A DNA stretch of 8,928 bases from Gammaproteobacteria bacterium (GCA_018609925.1 JAHEOG010000044.1:1-8928), one strand, 5' to 3'; counted from the stretch's first letter, positions 1 through 6,593 are shown. Numbers and translations: made by a program. The notes: generated by a model not told the origin, from the letters alone.

Positions 1-1984
1 AGTTCACCCGTTGCCGGTGATTGTCGTAGAAGTGCCCGCGCAGGGTGTTGACGGCGCGCTTGATCTCCTCCGCGGGGCTCTCCTCGGGCTCCCCCGCGCG
101 CTCGGGCGGTTCCGGGTTCAGCAGCCGGGGGCGGACCAACAGGGCAAGGCGCTCCCCCCAGCCGGTGGCGTGCTCGGTAAGGGAGCGGGTGCGTCGGGCG
201 TCCAGGTAGTTGAGGGCGGCGGTGGCGAAGCCGATGTGGGAATAGGCCTGGGGGAAGTTGCCGGTGATCTCCTTGAAGCGGGGATCGTACTGCTCGCCGA
301 ACAGCCCCAGGTGGTTGGAGAAGCGGTCGATCCGGCGCAGGTAGGCGCCCGCCTCGTTGAGCCGGTCCTGCAGGATGAGGCAGTCCACGTACCAGAACAG
401 ACAGATCAGGAAACCGTGCTCCTGTCCGGGCAGCCCGTCGTCGACCCGATAGCGCAGCATGGCCCCGCCGATGAGCAGCTCCTCCTCCACCCGGCGGATG
501 GTTTTTGCCACGCGCGGATCGGAAACCGGAAGGAAGCCCACCAGCGGGATCATCAGCAGGGCGGCGTCCACTTCCTCGGTGTCGTAGTGCTGGGTAAAGG
601 ATTGCCGCGCCTCGCTGTAGCCCCGTTCCAGGATCTCGGCGCCTACCGCCTCCCGCTCGGCCTCCCAGGTGGTCAGGTCGCCGGGCAGGCCGTAGTGCTC
701 CGCGATCTTGATGCCCCGGTCCAGGGCCACCCAGCACATGATCTTGGAGTGCACGTAGTGGTGGGGCCCGGTGCGCATCTCCCAGATGCCGTCGTCGGCC
801 TCGCGCCAGACCTGGCAAACCGTATCCACCATGGGCCGGAGGTGTTCCCAGAGCTCCAGGTCCACCTGGCCCACGTAGCGGGAGACGGCGAAGATGGTCC
901 CCAGGAGCTCGCCGTAGATGTCGTTCTGGGTGCCGCCCACGTTGTACTGGCCGATTTGGACCGGGGCGCTGCCCTTGTATCCTTCCAGGTGGTCGAGGCG
1001 GATCTCCTGGGGCGGGGGCTCGGCCTGGGTAAGCTGATAGAGGATGCGCAGGCGGCCCGGGGGCTCGTGGGCGCAGAGCTCCTTGAGCCAATCCAGGTAC
1101 CGCCGTACCTCCTCGGAGTGCCCCAGCTCGAAGAGGGCGGAGAGGGTCATGGCGGTATCCCGGATCCAGCTGAAGCGATAGTCCCAGTTGCGCTCCCCGT
1201 AGAGCACCGTGGGCAGGGAGGCGGTCGCCGCGGCGGCGATGGCTCCGGTGTCCTCGAACTGGAGGAGCTTGAGCACCAGGGCGGTGCGATCCAGGTTCTC
1301 CCGCCAGAAGTGCTCTCCGGGGTACTCGCTGGTTTCCTCCGTGCGGCACCAGGCGCGCCAATAGGCCTCGGTAGCCTCCAGCGCCGACTGCAGCTGCTCC
1401 CCGCCCAGGTGGGCGGGGCCCTCAGGACCCCGGCTAAAGGCCAGCCAGACGGTGTCCCCCCGGCCCAGCGTCAGCCGGGCGGCCTCGCCCTCCCAATCCA
1501 CCGCGCCCCAGGAGGAGCAGGTAAAATAGGTTTCGCCGTCATGGACGCGCCAGCCGTTGGCCAGCTCCTCGCGGGGAAGCTCCTGCTGGCGGGCGTAGTC
1601 GGGGCGGGGCCGGCAGGTCACCCTCAGCCTCACCTCACCGGACACGCCCCGGACCCGGCGCAAGATGTGATCGCGGTGGCCAAGGAGCCCAATCGCCTCG
1701 CCGCCGGCAGGCATGAAGTCCACGACCTCGGCCTCCCCGTGCGGAGTCCGGAACAGGGTCTGCAGGAGATTGGTCCGCGGCAGGTAGTGCTGGGCGGAGT
1801 CCCAAGGGGATTCGGGGGTCACCGCGAAATAACCGCCCTTGGCATCATCCAGCAGGCCGGCGAAGACCGAGGGACTGTCCAGGTGCGGCGAGCAGTGCCA
1901 GTCGATGGAGCCGTCCAGACCCACCAGGGCCACGGTGGCCCCATTGCCGATGACGCCGTACTCGTCGATGCGCTTGTAGCCCAA
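1..1984 (-). CDS. Glycoside hydrolase family 15 protein (glucoamylase/trehalase type), C-terminus cut by window edge
   Basis: A continuous minus-strand frame gives 661 codons with no stop before the left edge. It carries the GH15 signature: N-terminal YKRIDEYGVIGNG and LDGSIDWHC (residues 3-31), then NWDYRFSWIRD (about 266-276), the general-acid region DGIWEMR with Glu402, and GLFGEQYD with the second catalytic Glu564. Residues about 1-240 should form the beta-sandwich and about 250-620 the (alpha/alpha)6 barrel. GH15 enzymes invert and release beta-glucose from alpha-glucans or trehalose; bacterial cytosolic members include both glucoamylases and trehalases, and substrate cannot be told here. 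No signal peptide is visible, so it is probably cytoplasmic. The start is TTG (1982-1984): it sits 8 nt after AGGAG, matches the family N-terminus, and no in-frame ATG or GTG lies just upstream. At this length only the extreme C-terminus should be missing. It is transcribed divergently from the next gene. Confidence 0.93.
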   Translation of the reverse strand, partial: MGYKRIDEYGVIGNGATVALVGLDGSIDWHCSPHLDSPSVFAGLLDDAKGGYFAVTPESPWDSAQHYLPRTNLLQTLFRTPHGEAEVVDFMPAGGEAIGLLGHRDHILRRVRGVSGEVRLRVTCRPRPDYARQQELPREELANGWRVHDGETYFTCSSWGAVDWEGEAARLTLGRGDTVWLAFSRGPEGPAHLGGEQLQSALEATEAYWRAWCRTEETSEYPGEHFWRENLDRTALVLKLLQFEDTGAIAAAATASLPTVLYGERNWDYRFSWIRDTAMTLSALFELGHSEEVRRYLDWLKELCAHEPPGRLRILYQLTQAEPPPQEIRLDHLEGYKGSAPVQIGQYNVGGTQNDIYGELLGTIFAVSRYVGQVDLELWEHLRPMVDTVCQVWREADDGIWEMRTGPHHYVHSKIMCWVALDRGIKIAEHYGLPGDLTTWEAEREAVGAEILERGYSEARQSFTQHYDTEEVDAALLMIPLVGFLPVSDPRVAKTIRRVEEELLIGGAMLRYRVDDGLPGQEHGFLICLFWYVDCLILQDRLNEAGAYLRRIDRFSNHLGLFGEQYDPRFKEITGNFPQAYSHIGFATAALNYLDARRTRSLTEHATGWGERLALLVRPRLLNPEPPERAGEPEESPAEEIKRAVNTLRGHFYDNHRQRVN

Positions 1985-1992
1985 TCGGATCG

Positions 1993-1997
1993 CTCCT
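1993..1997 (-). promoter_or_regulatory. Shine-Dalgarno site fixing the TTG start of the GH15 gene
   Basis: On the minus strand AGGAG lies 8 nt before the TTG start. No other ATG, GTG or TTG in this frame is close, so the site decides an otherwise easily missed start. A second purine-rich AAGGAGG lies further upstream (about 2012-2018) but no in-frame start codon follows it at a usable distance. Confidence 0.7.
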
Positions 1998-2087
1998 GGC
2001 TGGCGGGGTCCTCCTTCAAAGCCGGACTTGATCGAATCCGGACCCGGGGATAAGGGCGTAATCAGGCAGGAAGCCCACGGGGCGGGC

Positions 2088-2157
2088 CCGGTTCCCCGGG
2101 GCCCTGCGCTTCCCCTCTCCCGCCCCGTCGGCGCGGCCGAGCCGTTCCGGTTCCCCG
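2088..2157. repeat. 11-base direct repeat in the divergent intergenic region
   Basis: CCGGTTCCCCG occurs at 2088-2098 and again at 2147-2157, a period of 59 bases. Each copy lies in or next to a short inverted repeat: GGGCCC arms around the first, CGTTC/GAACG arms (2143-2147 and 2157-2161) around the second. Such placement between divergent genes could suit an operator, but in DNA this GC-rich the repeat may be chance. Confidence 0.3.
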
Positions 2158-2212
2158 AACGCCGAAAATCCCCCCAGGGCGTGACATTCGTCCTGGGTCC
2201 CGGATAGACCCG

Positions 2213-2222
2213 AAGGAAGGAG
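2213..2222 (+). promoter_or_regulatory. Shine-Dalgarno site choosing the GTG start at 2228
   Basis: AAGGAAGGAG ends 5 nt before GTG at 2228-2230 but 17 nt before the in-frame ATG at 2240. The spacing therefore favours the GTG start. Confidence 0.65.
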
Positions 2223-2227
2223 CGGAA

Positions 2228-2968
2228 GTGGCCTCACCGATGTCAACGCATTCCCAACCGTCGGATTCTACGTCCCCGGATCGGGCCAGCCGAAAGATGC
2301 TCTGGATACGGCTGGCCGCCGGGCTCGTCCTGGTGGGGGCCATTGCCTGGGCGGTAACCCAGCGGGAGGCCTTCGATCCCGGCCTGATCCGGGATTGGAT
2401 CCGAGGCTGGGGCGCGGCCGCCCCATTGGCCTTTATCGCCCTCTACATCGCGGCGGCGATCCTATTCCTGCCCGGCAGCGTTGCCACCATCGCCGGTGGG
2501 GCCCTATTCGGGCCCTACTGGGGAACCTTGTTCAACCTGGTCGGCGCCACCCTTGGGGCCAGTGCGGCGTTCCTCATCGCCCGCTACCTGGCCGGGGACT
2601 GGGTGCAGCGTCGGGCCGGCCGCCGTCTGGGCACCCTTATCCGGGGTGTGGAGGACGAAGGCTGGCGCTTCGTGGCGTTCGTGCGGCTGGTCCCCATCTT
2701 CCCATTCAATCTCCTCAATTACGCCCTCGGGCTGACCCGGATCCCGCTTGTGGCCTACGCATTGGCCACCTTCCTGGCCATGGCCCCTGGGGCGGCAGCC
2801 TACACCTACCTGGGCTTCGCCGGCCGGGAAGCCTTGATGGGCGGCGGGGACCTCCTCCGCAAGGGGCTCCTTGCCCTGGCCCTGCTGGCCGTCGCAGCCT
2901 ACCTGCCGCGCCTGGTGCGCCGCTGGTGGCGGGGTCCCCAACAGCCCATCGAGGAAGACCATGAGTAG
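2228..2968 (+). CDS. TVP38/TMEM64 family (DedA-like, SNARE-associated domain) inner-membrane protein
   Basis: A 246-residue polytopic membrane protein. A short polar N-terminus precedes a membrane segment at about 27-44. The VTT/SNARE-associated domain (PF09335 type) follows: hydrophobic stretch 64-82 ending in FLPGS, the re-entrant-like AGGALFGPYWGT (89-100), a helix at about 101-121, the family motif FVRLVPIFPFNLLNYALGLT (151-170), a segment at about 173-196, and a final helix at about 211-228 before a basic tail. Family members are thought to act in lipid scrambling or transport; no substrate is shown here. The start is GTG, set by AAGGAAGGAG 5 nt upstream. The TAG stop overlaps the next gene by 8 nt, pointing to translational coupling with the oxidoreductase. 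In several bacteria these two modules form one fused polypeptide, which supports a shared function. Confidence 0.9.
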   Translation: MASPMSTHSQPSDSTSPDRASRKMLWIRLAAGLVLVGAIAWAVTQREAFDPGLIRDWIRGWGAAAPLAFIALYIAAAILFLPGSVATIAGGALFGPYWGTLFNLVGATLGASAAFLIARYLAGDWVQRRAGRRLGTLIRGVEDEGWRFVAFVRLVPIFPFNLLNYALGLTRIPLVAYALATFLAMAPGAAAYTYLGFAGREALMGGGDLLRKGLLALALLAVAAYLPRLVRRWWRGPQQPIEEDHE

Positions 2969-4397
2969 CCCTACCGAGGAGCGCTTCGATCTGGTGGTGA
3001 TCGGCGGCGGCTCGGGAGGCCTGTCGGTGGCCAGCGTGGCCGGGCGCCTTGGCCTTCGGGTGGCCCTGCTGGAGGCCTCGGGGGAGCTGGGGGGGGAGTG
3101 CCTGCACACCGGCTGCGTTCCCTCCAAGACCCTGCTGCGCACCGCCCACGTGGCCCACCTCATGCGCCGGGGCGCGGACTTCGGGCTCACCCCCCGGGAT
3201 CCCGGCGTGGCCATGCCGTCGGTGGTGCGCCGGGTGCGGACGGCCGTCCAGCGCCTTCAGGCCCACGACGATCCCGCTCGCTTCCGCTCCTACGGGGTGG
3301 AGGTAATCTTCGCCACCGCCCGGTTCCTGGACCCCCACCGAGTGGAAGCGGGGGACCGGGTGCTCCGGGGCCGCCGTATCGTCGTGGCCACCGGATCGGA
3401 GCCGGTGGCCCCGCCCGTACCGGGGCTGGCCGAGGCCGGCTACTGGACCAACGAGGACGTCTTCGAGGTGGACGAGGCCCCGCAGCGCCTGGCCGTGCTC
3501 GGCGGCGGCCCGGTCGGGGTGGAGTTGGGCCAGGCCTTCGCCCGGTTGGGATGGACCGTCACCCTGATGCAGCGACGGGATCAGCTCCTCGCCGGAGAAG
3601 ACCCCGAAGCCGCCGAGGTCCTTGCCAACACCCTTCGCTCCGAAGGCACCGATCTCCGGCTGGGCACAGAGGTCGCCGGCGTTACCCCCGCCCGGGAGGG
3701 CGCGGGCCATCGCCTCGACCTGAGCGACGGCGCCACCCTGGAGGCCGACCGGATCCTGGTGGCCACCGGGCGCCGGCCGGTAATCGAGGCCCTAAAGCCC
3801 GATGCGGCGGGAATTGAATACGACCGCAGCAAGGGCATCCAGGTGGACGCTCGCCAGCGCAGCTCCGCCCGCCACATCTTCGCGGTGGGCGACGTCTGCG
3901 GGCCCTACAATCTCTCCCACCTCGCCAACTACCAGGCCGGGATCGTGATCCAGAACGCGGTCTTCCGGATCCCGGCCAAGGCCGACTACACCGCCCTGCC
4001 CCAGGTCACCTTCACGGATCCCGAGGTTGCCCGCGTGGGTCTAATCCCCGATCAAGCGGAGGCGAGGCACGGCAAGCTGGAGACCCACCGAGCCGATTTC
4101 GCGGACCTGGACCGCGCCGTGGCGGAGGGGGAAGATGCCGGTTTCGCCAAGTTCACTTTCCGCCGGGGGCGGATCGTAGGGGCCACGGTGGTGGGCTCCG
4201 GGGCCGGCGAGCTGCTCCCCGAGCTGGTCCAGGCCGTGCGCGGCCGACTCCGGGCCAAGGACATCGCCGCCGGGATCCATGCCTATCCTACCCGGGCCGA
4301 GATCAACAAACGGGTGGTGGAGAAGTATTTCGGAGAGCGCCTGTTCCAGCCCCGGGTGCGCACCCTGGTAGGCTGGATCAACCGCCTCCTGCCCTGA
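2961..4397 (+). CDS. Mercuric-reductase-like FAD-dependent pyridine nucleotide-disulfide oxidoreductase
   Basis: A 478-residue class I disulfide reductase (dihydrolipoamide dehydrogenase/mercuric reductase family). It shows the FAD-binding GGGSGG (15-20), the redox-active pair in GGECLHTGCVPSK (Cys47 and Cys52), ATGSEP (144-149), the NAD(P)-binding GGGPVGVELG (181-190), a second ATGRRP (268-273), the FAD motif FAVGDVCG (307-314) and the C-terminal dimerisation domain (about 345-460). It is not a true MerA: there is no N-terminal metal-binding domain and no C-terminal cysteine pair. The usual HPT motif reads AYPT, with Tyr442 where the catalytic His normally sits. The ATG start at 2961 follows GAGGAAG by 3 nt and overlaps the upstream gene; an extension to 2871 would lie inside that gene and adds no family sequence. 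The electron acceptor is unknown, a disulfide or metal(loid) thiol adduct being plausible given the arsenic-type neighbours. Confidence 0.9.
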   Translation: MSSPTEERFDLVVIGGGSGGLSVASVAGRLGLRVALLEASGELGGECLHTGCVPSKTLLRTAHVAHLMRRGADFGLTPRDPGVAMPSVVRRVRTAVQRLQAHDDPARFRSYGVEVIFATARFLDPHRVEAGDRVLRGRRIVVATGSEPVAPPVPGLAEAGYWTNEDVFEVDEAPQRLAVLGGGPVGVELGQAFARLGWTVTLMQRRDQLLAGEDPEAAEVLANTLRSEGTDLRLGTEVAGVTPAREGAGHRLDLSDGATLEADRILVATGRRPVIEALKPDAAGIEYDRSKGIQVDARQRSSARHIFAVGDVCGPYNLSHLANYQAGIVIQNAVFRIPAKADYTALPQVTFTDPEVARVGLIPDQAEARHGKLETHRADFADLDRAVAEGEDAGFAKFTFRRGRIVGATVVGSGAGELLPELVQAVRGRLRAKDIAAGIHAYPTRAEINKRVVEKYFGERLFQPRVRTLVGWINRLLP

Positions 4398-4423
4398 CCC
4401 CATTGCTTCCTGACAGGCGTACT

Positions 4424-4448
4424 CCGGGGGAAGACCGCCGAACCCCGG
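4424..4448 (+). other. GC-rich hairpin in the gap before arsS
   Basis: CCGGGG (4424-4429) pairs with CCCCGG (4443-4448) across a 13-nt loop, in the 96-base gap between the oxidoreductase and arsS. No T-run follows, so it is not a classical intrinsic terminator. It could be an mRNA processing or stability element, or chance in GC-rich DNA. No promoter was found in this gap; a CTGACA at 4410-4415 has no -10 partner. Confidence 0.3.
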
Positions 4449-4481
4449 GCGGACGATCCGGAACAGCGCCGTGCCCAATGC

Positions 4482-4486
4482 AGGAG
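4482..4486 (+). promoter_or_regulatory. Shine-Dalgarno site for the GTG start of arsS
   Basis: AGGAG stands 7 nt before GTG at 4494. It supports that start over later codons and fits the conserved N-terminus LPYLENTDFPALQRR that follows. Confidence 0.7.
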
Positions 4487-4493
4487 TCCTGAC

Positions 4494-5450
4494 GTGCACG
4501 CCACGCTGCCCTATCTGGAGAACACCGATTTCCCGGCCCTGCAGCGCCGGGGGGCCTCGGTCCTGCAGGTGAACCTCGGCTACCTGTGCGACCTGTCCTG
4601 CGTCCACTGCCACGTGGGGGCCGGACCCAACCGCACGGAGGTGATGGACCGGGCCACCATCGACGATCTGCTGGCCTTCATCGATGCCGGGGGGGTGACC
4701 ACCCTGGACCTGACCGGGGGGGCACCGGAGCTCAACCCCCACTTCCGGGACCTGGTGGCCGCCGTCCGGGAGCGCGGTCTCCACGTCATCGACCGGAGCA
4801 ACCTCACCGTACTGGAGAGCTCAGGCCAGGAGGATCTGGCCGCGTTCCTGGCCGAGCACGGCGCGGAGGTGGTGGCCAGCCTCCCCTGCTACCAGGAAAG
4901 CAACGTCGACAGCCAGCGCGGGAAGGGCGTCTTCGACACCAGCATCCGAGCCCTGCAGCGCCTCAACGGACTCGGCTACGGCCAGGGCACCGGCCTGGTC
5001 CTGAACCTGGTCTACAACCCCCTGGGCCCTAGCCTGCCGCCGGACCAGGAAGAGCTGGAAGCGAGCTATCGGCAGCACCTGACGCGGGAATACGGCATCG
5101 CCTTCGACCGCCTGTTCACCCTCGCCAACATGCCCATCCAGCGCTTCGGGTCCCTGCTCATCTCCCAGGGCCGCTTGGCGGAGTACCTGGATCTGCTGCG
5201 AGGGGCGCACAAGGAGGAGAACCTCGAAGGGGTCATGTGCCGGGATCTCCTGTCGGTGGACTGGCAGGGCTACGTCTACGATTGCGATTTCAATCAGATG
5301 CTGGACCTGCCCCTGCCGGGGGACGGCGGCCGGCCCCACATCCGCGACCTCATCGACCGGGACCTGGGGGGCAACCCCATCGCCGTGCGCGAGCACTGCT
5401 ACGGCTGCACGGCCGGTCAGGGCAGTAGTTGTGGCGGCGCCCTCAGCTGA
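4494..5450 (+). CDS. arsS: ArsS-like arsenosugar biosynthesis radical SAM protein (cysteine form)
   Basis: A 318-residue radical SAM enzyme. The N-terminal half holds the iron-sulfur cluster motif CDLSCVHC (Cys32, Cys36, Cys39) and the SAM-binding LTGGAPEL (73-80). The C-terminal half matches the DUF3641 domain: CYQESNVDSQRGKGVF (132-147), LVYNPLGPSLPPDQ (172-185), YVYDCDFNQML (260-270) and a Cys-rich tail HCYGCTAGQGSSCGGA (301-316). Characterised ArsS joins dimethylated arsenic to the 5'-deoxyadenosyl radical, making the precursor of oxo-arsenosugars. Some members have selenocysteine in the GSSxGG tail; here Cys313 is encoded by TGT. The GTG start lies 7 nt after AGGAG (4482-4486). The end overlaps the following glycosyltransferase by 20 nt. 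Family assignment is strong; the true metabolite in this organism is inferred. Confidence 0.92.
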   Translation: MHATLPYLENTDFPALQRRGASVLQVNLGYLCDLSCVHCHVGAGPNRTEVMDRATIDDLLAFIDAGGVTTLDLTGGAPELNPHFRDLVAAVRERGLHVIDRSNLTVLESSGQEDLAAFLAEHGAEVVASLPCYQESNVDSQRGKGVFDTSIRALQRLNGLGYGQGTGLVLNLVYNPLGPSLPPDQEELEASYRQHLTREYGIAFDRLFTLANMPIQRFGSLLISQGRLAEYLDLLRGAHKEENLEGVMCRDLLSVDWQGYVYDCDFNQMLDLPLPGDGGRPHIRDLIDRDLGGNPIAVREHCYGCTAGQGSSCGGALS

Positions 5451-6135
5451 TCCCCGGCTGTCGGTGATCGTTCCCGCCCGCAATGAGGCGGCGGGGATCA
5501 CCGCCGCCCTGGCCCCTTTGCAGCCCTGGCGGGAGCGGGGCACTGAGGTCCTGGTGGTGGACGGCGGCAGCGCCGACGCCACCGGGGAGGTCGCCGCGCC
5601 TTGGGCTGACCGGGTGCTGCCGTCCGCCGCCGGCCGGGCCCGGCAGATGAATGAGGGGGCAGCCCAGGCCCGGGGCCGGATCCTGCTCTTCCTGCACGCC
5701 GATACCGAGCTGCCCCGGGATGGGGACCACGAGCTCGTCGCCGGCCTGGATCGAACCGGGCGACGCTGGGGACGGTTCGACGTGCGCCTCTCCGGCGCCA
5801 AGCGCTACCCCCTGCTGCGTCTCGTCCAGGCGGCCATGAACCGCCGCTCACGGTGGACGGGCATCGCCACCGGGGACCAGGCGATCTTCGTTGAGCGTGC
5901 CCTCTTCGAGGCCGGAGGGGGGTTCCCGGACATCCCGCTGATGGAGGACATCGCCCTGTCCGCCACCCTGAAGCGGGCGGCAGGGCGGCCCCTATGCCTG
6001 GCCCAGCCCGCGCTCACCTCCAGCCGACGCTGGGAGGAAGACGGGGTCGTCCTCACCATTGCCCGCATGTGGGGCCTGCGGCTGGCCTACTTCTGCGGCG
6101 CGCCGCCGGAAGCTCTGGCCCGCCTCTACCGCTAA
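5431..6135 (+). CDS. Family 2 glycosyltransferase, TIGR04283 arsenosugar-biosynthesis type
   Basis: A 234-residue GT-A glycosyltransferase. It has the nucleotide-binding SVIVPARNEA (11-20), VVDGGSADAT (42-51), AGRARQMNEGA (67-77), the metal-binding-region equivalent FLHADTELP (87-95), ATGDQAIFVER (146-156) and PLMEDIALS (169-177), ending in SSRRWEEDGV (197-206). That order is typical of the TIGR04283 family, which is named for its co-occurrence with ArsS. It probably transfers or handles a sugar group in the arsenosugar pathway; donor and acceptor are not known. The start is GTG inside the last codons of arsS (20-nt overlap), preceded only by a weak AGGG at 5419-5422, so it probably relies on translational coupling. 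A later GTG inside SVIVP would destroy the first strand. No membrane segment is seen. Confidence 0.9.
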   Translation: MAAPSADPRLSVIVPARNEAAGITAALAPLQPWRERGTEVLVVDGGSADATGEVAAPWADRVLPSAAGRARQMNEGAAQARGRILLFLHADTELPRDGDHELVAGLDRTGRRWGRFDVRLSGAKRYPLLRLVQAAMNRRSRWTGIATGDQAIFVERALFEAGGGFPDIPLMEDIALSATLKRAAGRPLCLAQPALTSSRRWEEDGVVLTIARMWGLRLAYFCGAPPEALARLYR

Positions 6136-6142
6136 GGGGCCC

Positions 6143-6172
6143 TTGGCGTCGTCGCCGGGCGAGCGCCATAAT
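6143..6172 (+). promoter_or_regulatory. Candidate sigma-70 promoter inside the run
   Basis: TTGGCG (6143-6148, 4 of 6 to consensus) and CATAAT (6167-6172, 5 of 6) are separated by 18 bases, in the 68-base gap after the family 2 glycosyltransferase. Transcription would begin near 6179, leaving a leader of about 25 nt before the TTG start at 6204. It could let the last three genes be transcribed apart from the upstream ones. Confidence 0.42.
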
Positions 6173-6190
6173 CCAATGGAGCCAGCGGAC

Positions 6191-6196
6191 GGGAGG
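6191..6196 (+). promoter_or_regulatory. Shine-Dalgarno site for the TTG start at 6204
   Basis: GGGAGG lies 7 nt before TTG at 6204-6206. It is the main evidence that the 115-residue frame is translated, since there is no nearby ATG. Confidence 0.6.
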
Positions 6197-6203
6197 ACGG
6201 AGA

Positions 6204-6551
6204 TTGAGCGAGGCAGTCCGTTTGCCGGAGACCCTCCAGAGCTTCGGGCAGGGCGAATTCGAAGCCACGCTTCAGGGGGAGCTGCGCCAGCAGCACTGGC
6301 GGGTGCCCCTGGAGGACTTCTGCCGCAGCGGCGCCTGGCCCGACTTCGAGGAGGACCTACGGGTCTCGGTGCATCGCGCCGAGATGGAGGAGGCCAGCCT
6401 GCGGATCACGGCGTTCGTCTCCTTCGATCCCACCGTTCCCTCGTACTGCGCCGACCACCAACATGTGGAGCCCGCCGACGGCTTCCTCCGCATCGCCATC
6501 GACCGGGAGACCGCGGAGGCCCAGTTCGAGACGGATCCATTGGGGGTCTGA
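6204..6551 (+). CDS. Unrecognised 115-residue protein in the arsenosugar-type cluster
   Basis: I do not recognise this protein. It starts at TTG with a good Shine-Dalgarno site 7 nt upstream and encodes 115 residues with no signal peptide or membrane segment. It is acidic, with alternating hydrophobic stretches that suggest beta strands (for example ASLRITAFVSFDP, 64-76, and GFLRIAIDRETAEAQFE, 93-109). A YCADHQHVEPAD segment (81-92) offers one Cys and two His that could bind metal; Cys40 is the only other cysteine. It lies between the two glycosyltransferase genes, where such genes are often adjacent or fused, so a role in the same pathway is possible but unproven. The frame is open upstream into the glycosyltransferase gene, but those starts lack family sequence or a ribosome site. 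The following gene continues in the same frame after the TGA. Confidence 0.68.
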   Translation: MSEAVRLPETLQSFGQGEFEATLQGELRQQHWRVPLEDFCRSGAWPDFEEDLRVSVHRAEMEEASLRITAFVSFDPTVPSYCADHQHVEPADGFLRIAIDRETAEAQFETDPLGV

Positions 6552-6558
6552 AGCCCCC
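6542..6558 (+). other. Short GC hairpin spanning the stop codon of the 115-residue gene
   Basis: GGGGG (6542-6546) faces CCCCC (6554-6558) across a 7-nt loop that contains the TGA stop (6549-6551). A C/T-rich stretch with few Ts in a row follows, so it does not look like an intrinsic terminator. Five pairs may be chance. Confidence 0.25.
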
Positions 6559-6593
6559 TCCGGTTCCCCTTCCTCCTTCCCCGAGCACGATCA

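Larger units (their letters stand above)
1985..2227. other. Divergent intergenic region between the GH15 and TVP38 genes
   Basis: This 243-base gap must hold promoters for both outward-reading genes. I see no convincing sigma-70 pair. GTGACA at 2181-2186 resembles a -35 box, but its best -10 partner (GATAGA, 2203-2208) would start transcription inside the Shine-Dalgarno site of the plus-strand gene. A GC-only inverted repeat, GGGCCC at 2084-2089 and 2099-2104 with a 9-nt loop, could form a hairpin. An 11-base direct repeat is listed separately. No convincing small gene was found. Confidence 0.5.

Noticed and set aside
11..2053. Long plus-strand open frame (about 680 codons)
   Set aside because: It is antisense to the GH15 gene, which has all catalytic motifs. 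The plus-strand translation is low-complexity Gly/Leu/Ala/Val-rich with no recognisable domain; high GC keeps it open.
2181..2208. Promoter GTGACA-16-GATAGA ahead of the TVP38 gene
   Set aside because: The -10 match is poor and the transcript would begin within the Shine-Dalgarno site, leaving no usable leader.
2871..2960. N-terminal extension of the oxidoreductase by 30 residues
   Set aside because: It lies wholly inside the TVP38 gene, has no ribosome site and adds Trp/Cys-rich sequence unlike the family. ATG 2961 has GAGGAAG just upstream.
2715..3710. Minus-strand open frame of about 331 codons
   Set aside because: It is antisense to the oxidoreductase, whose motifs are unambiguous; no domain is seen in the minus-strand translation.
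2961..4397. Genuine mercuric reductase and a mercury-resistance operon
   Set aside because: There is no MerA metal-binding domain, no C-terminal Cys pair, and no merR, merT or merP-like gene nearby.
4821..5801. Minus-strand open frame of about 326 codons
   Set aside because: It is antisense to arsS and the family 2 glycosyltransferase and has biased, domain-free composition.
6143..6162. Terminator after the family 2 glycosyltransferase
   Set aside because: Only a four-pair GGCG/CGCC stem is present and no T-run follows.
6549..6551. TGA read as selenocysteine between the 115-residue protein and the glycosyltransferase
   Set aside because: Neither flank has a conserved Sec context, and the following 14 codons are linker-like. 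The 5-pair hairpin spans the TGA rather than lying after it as a bacterial SECIS should.
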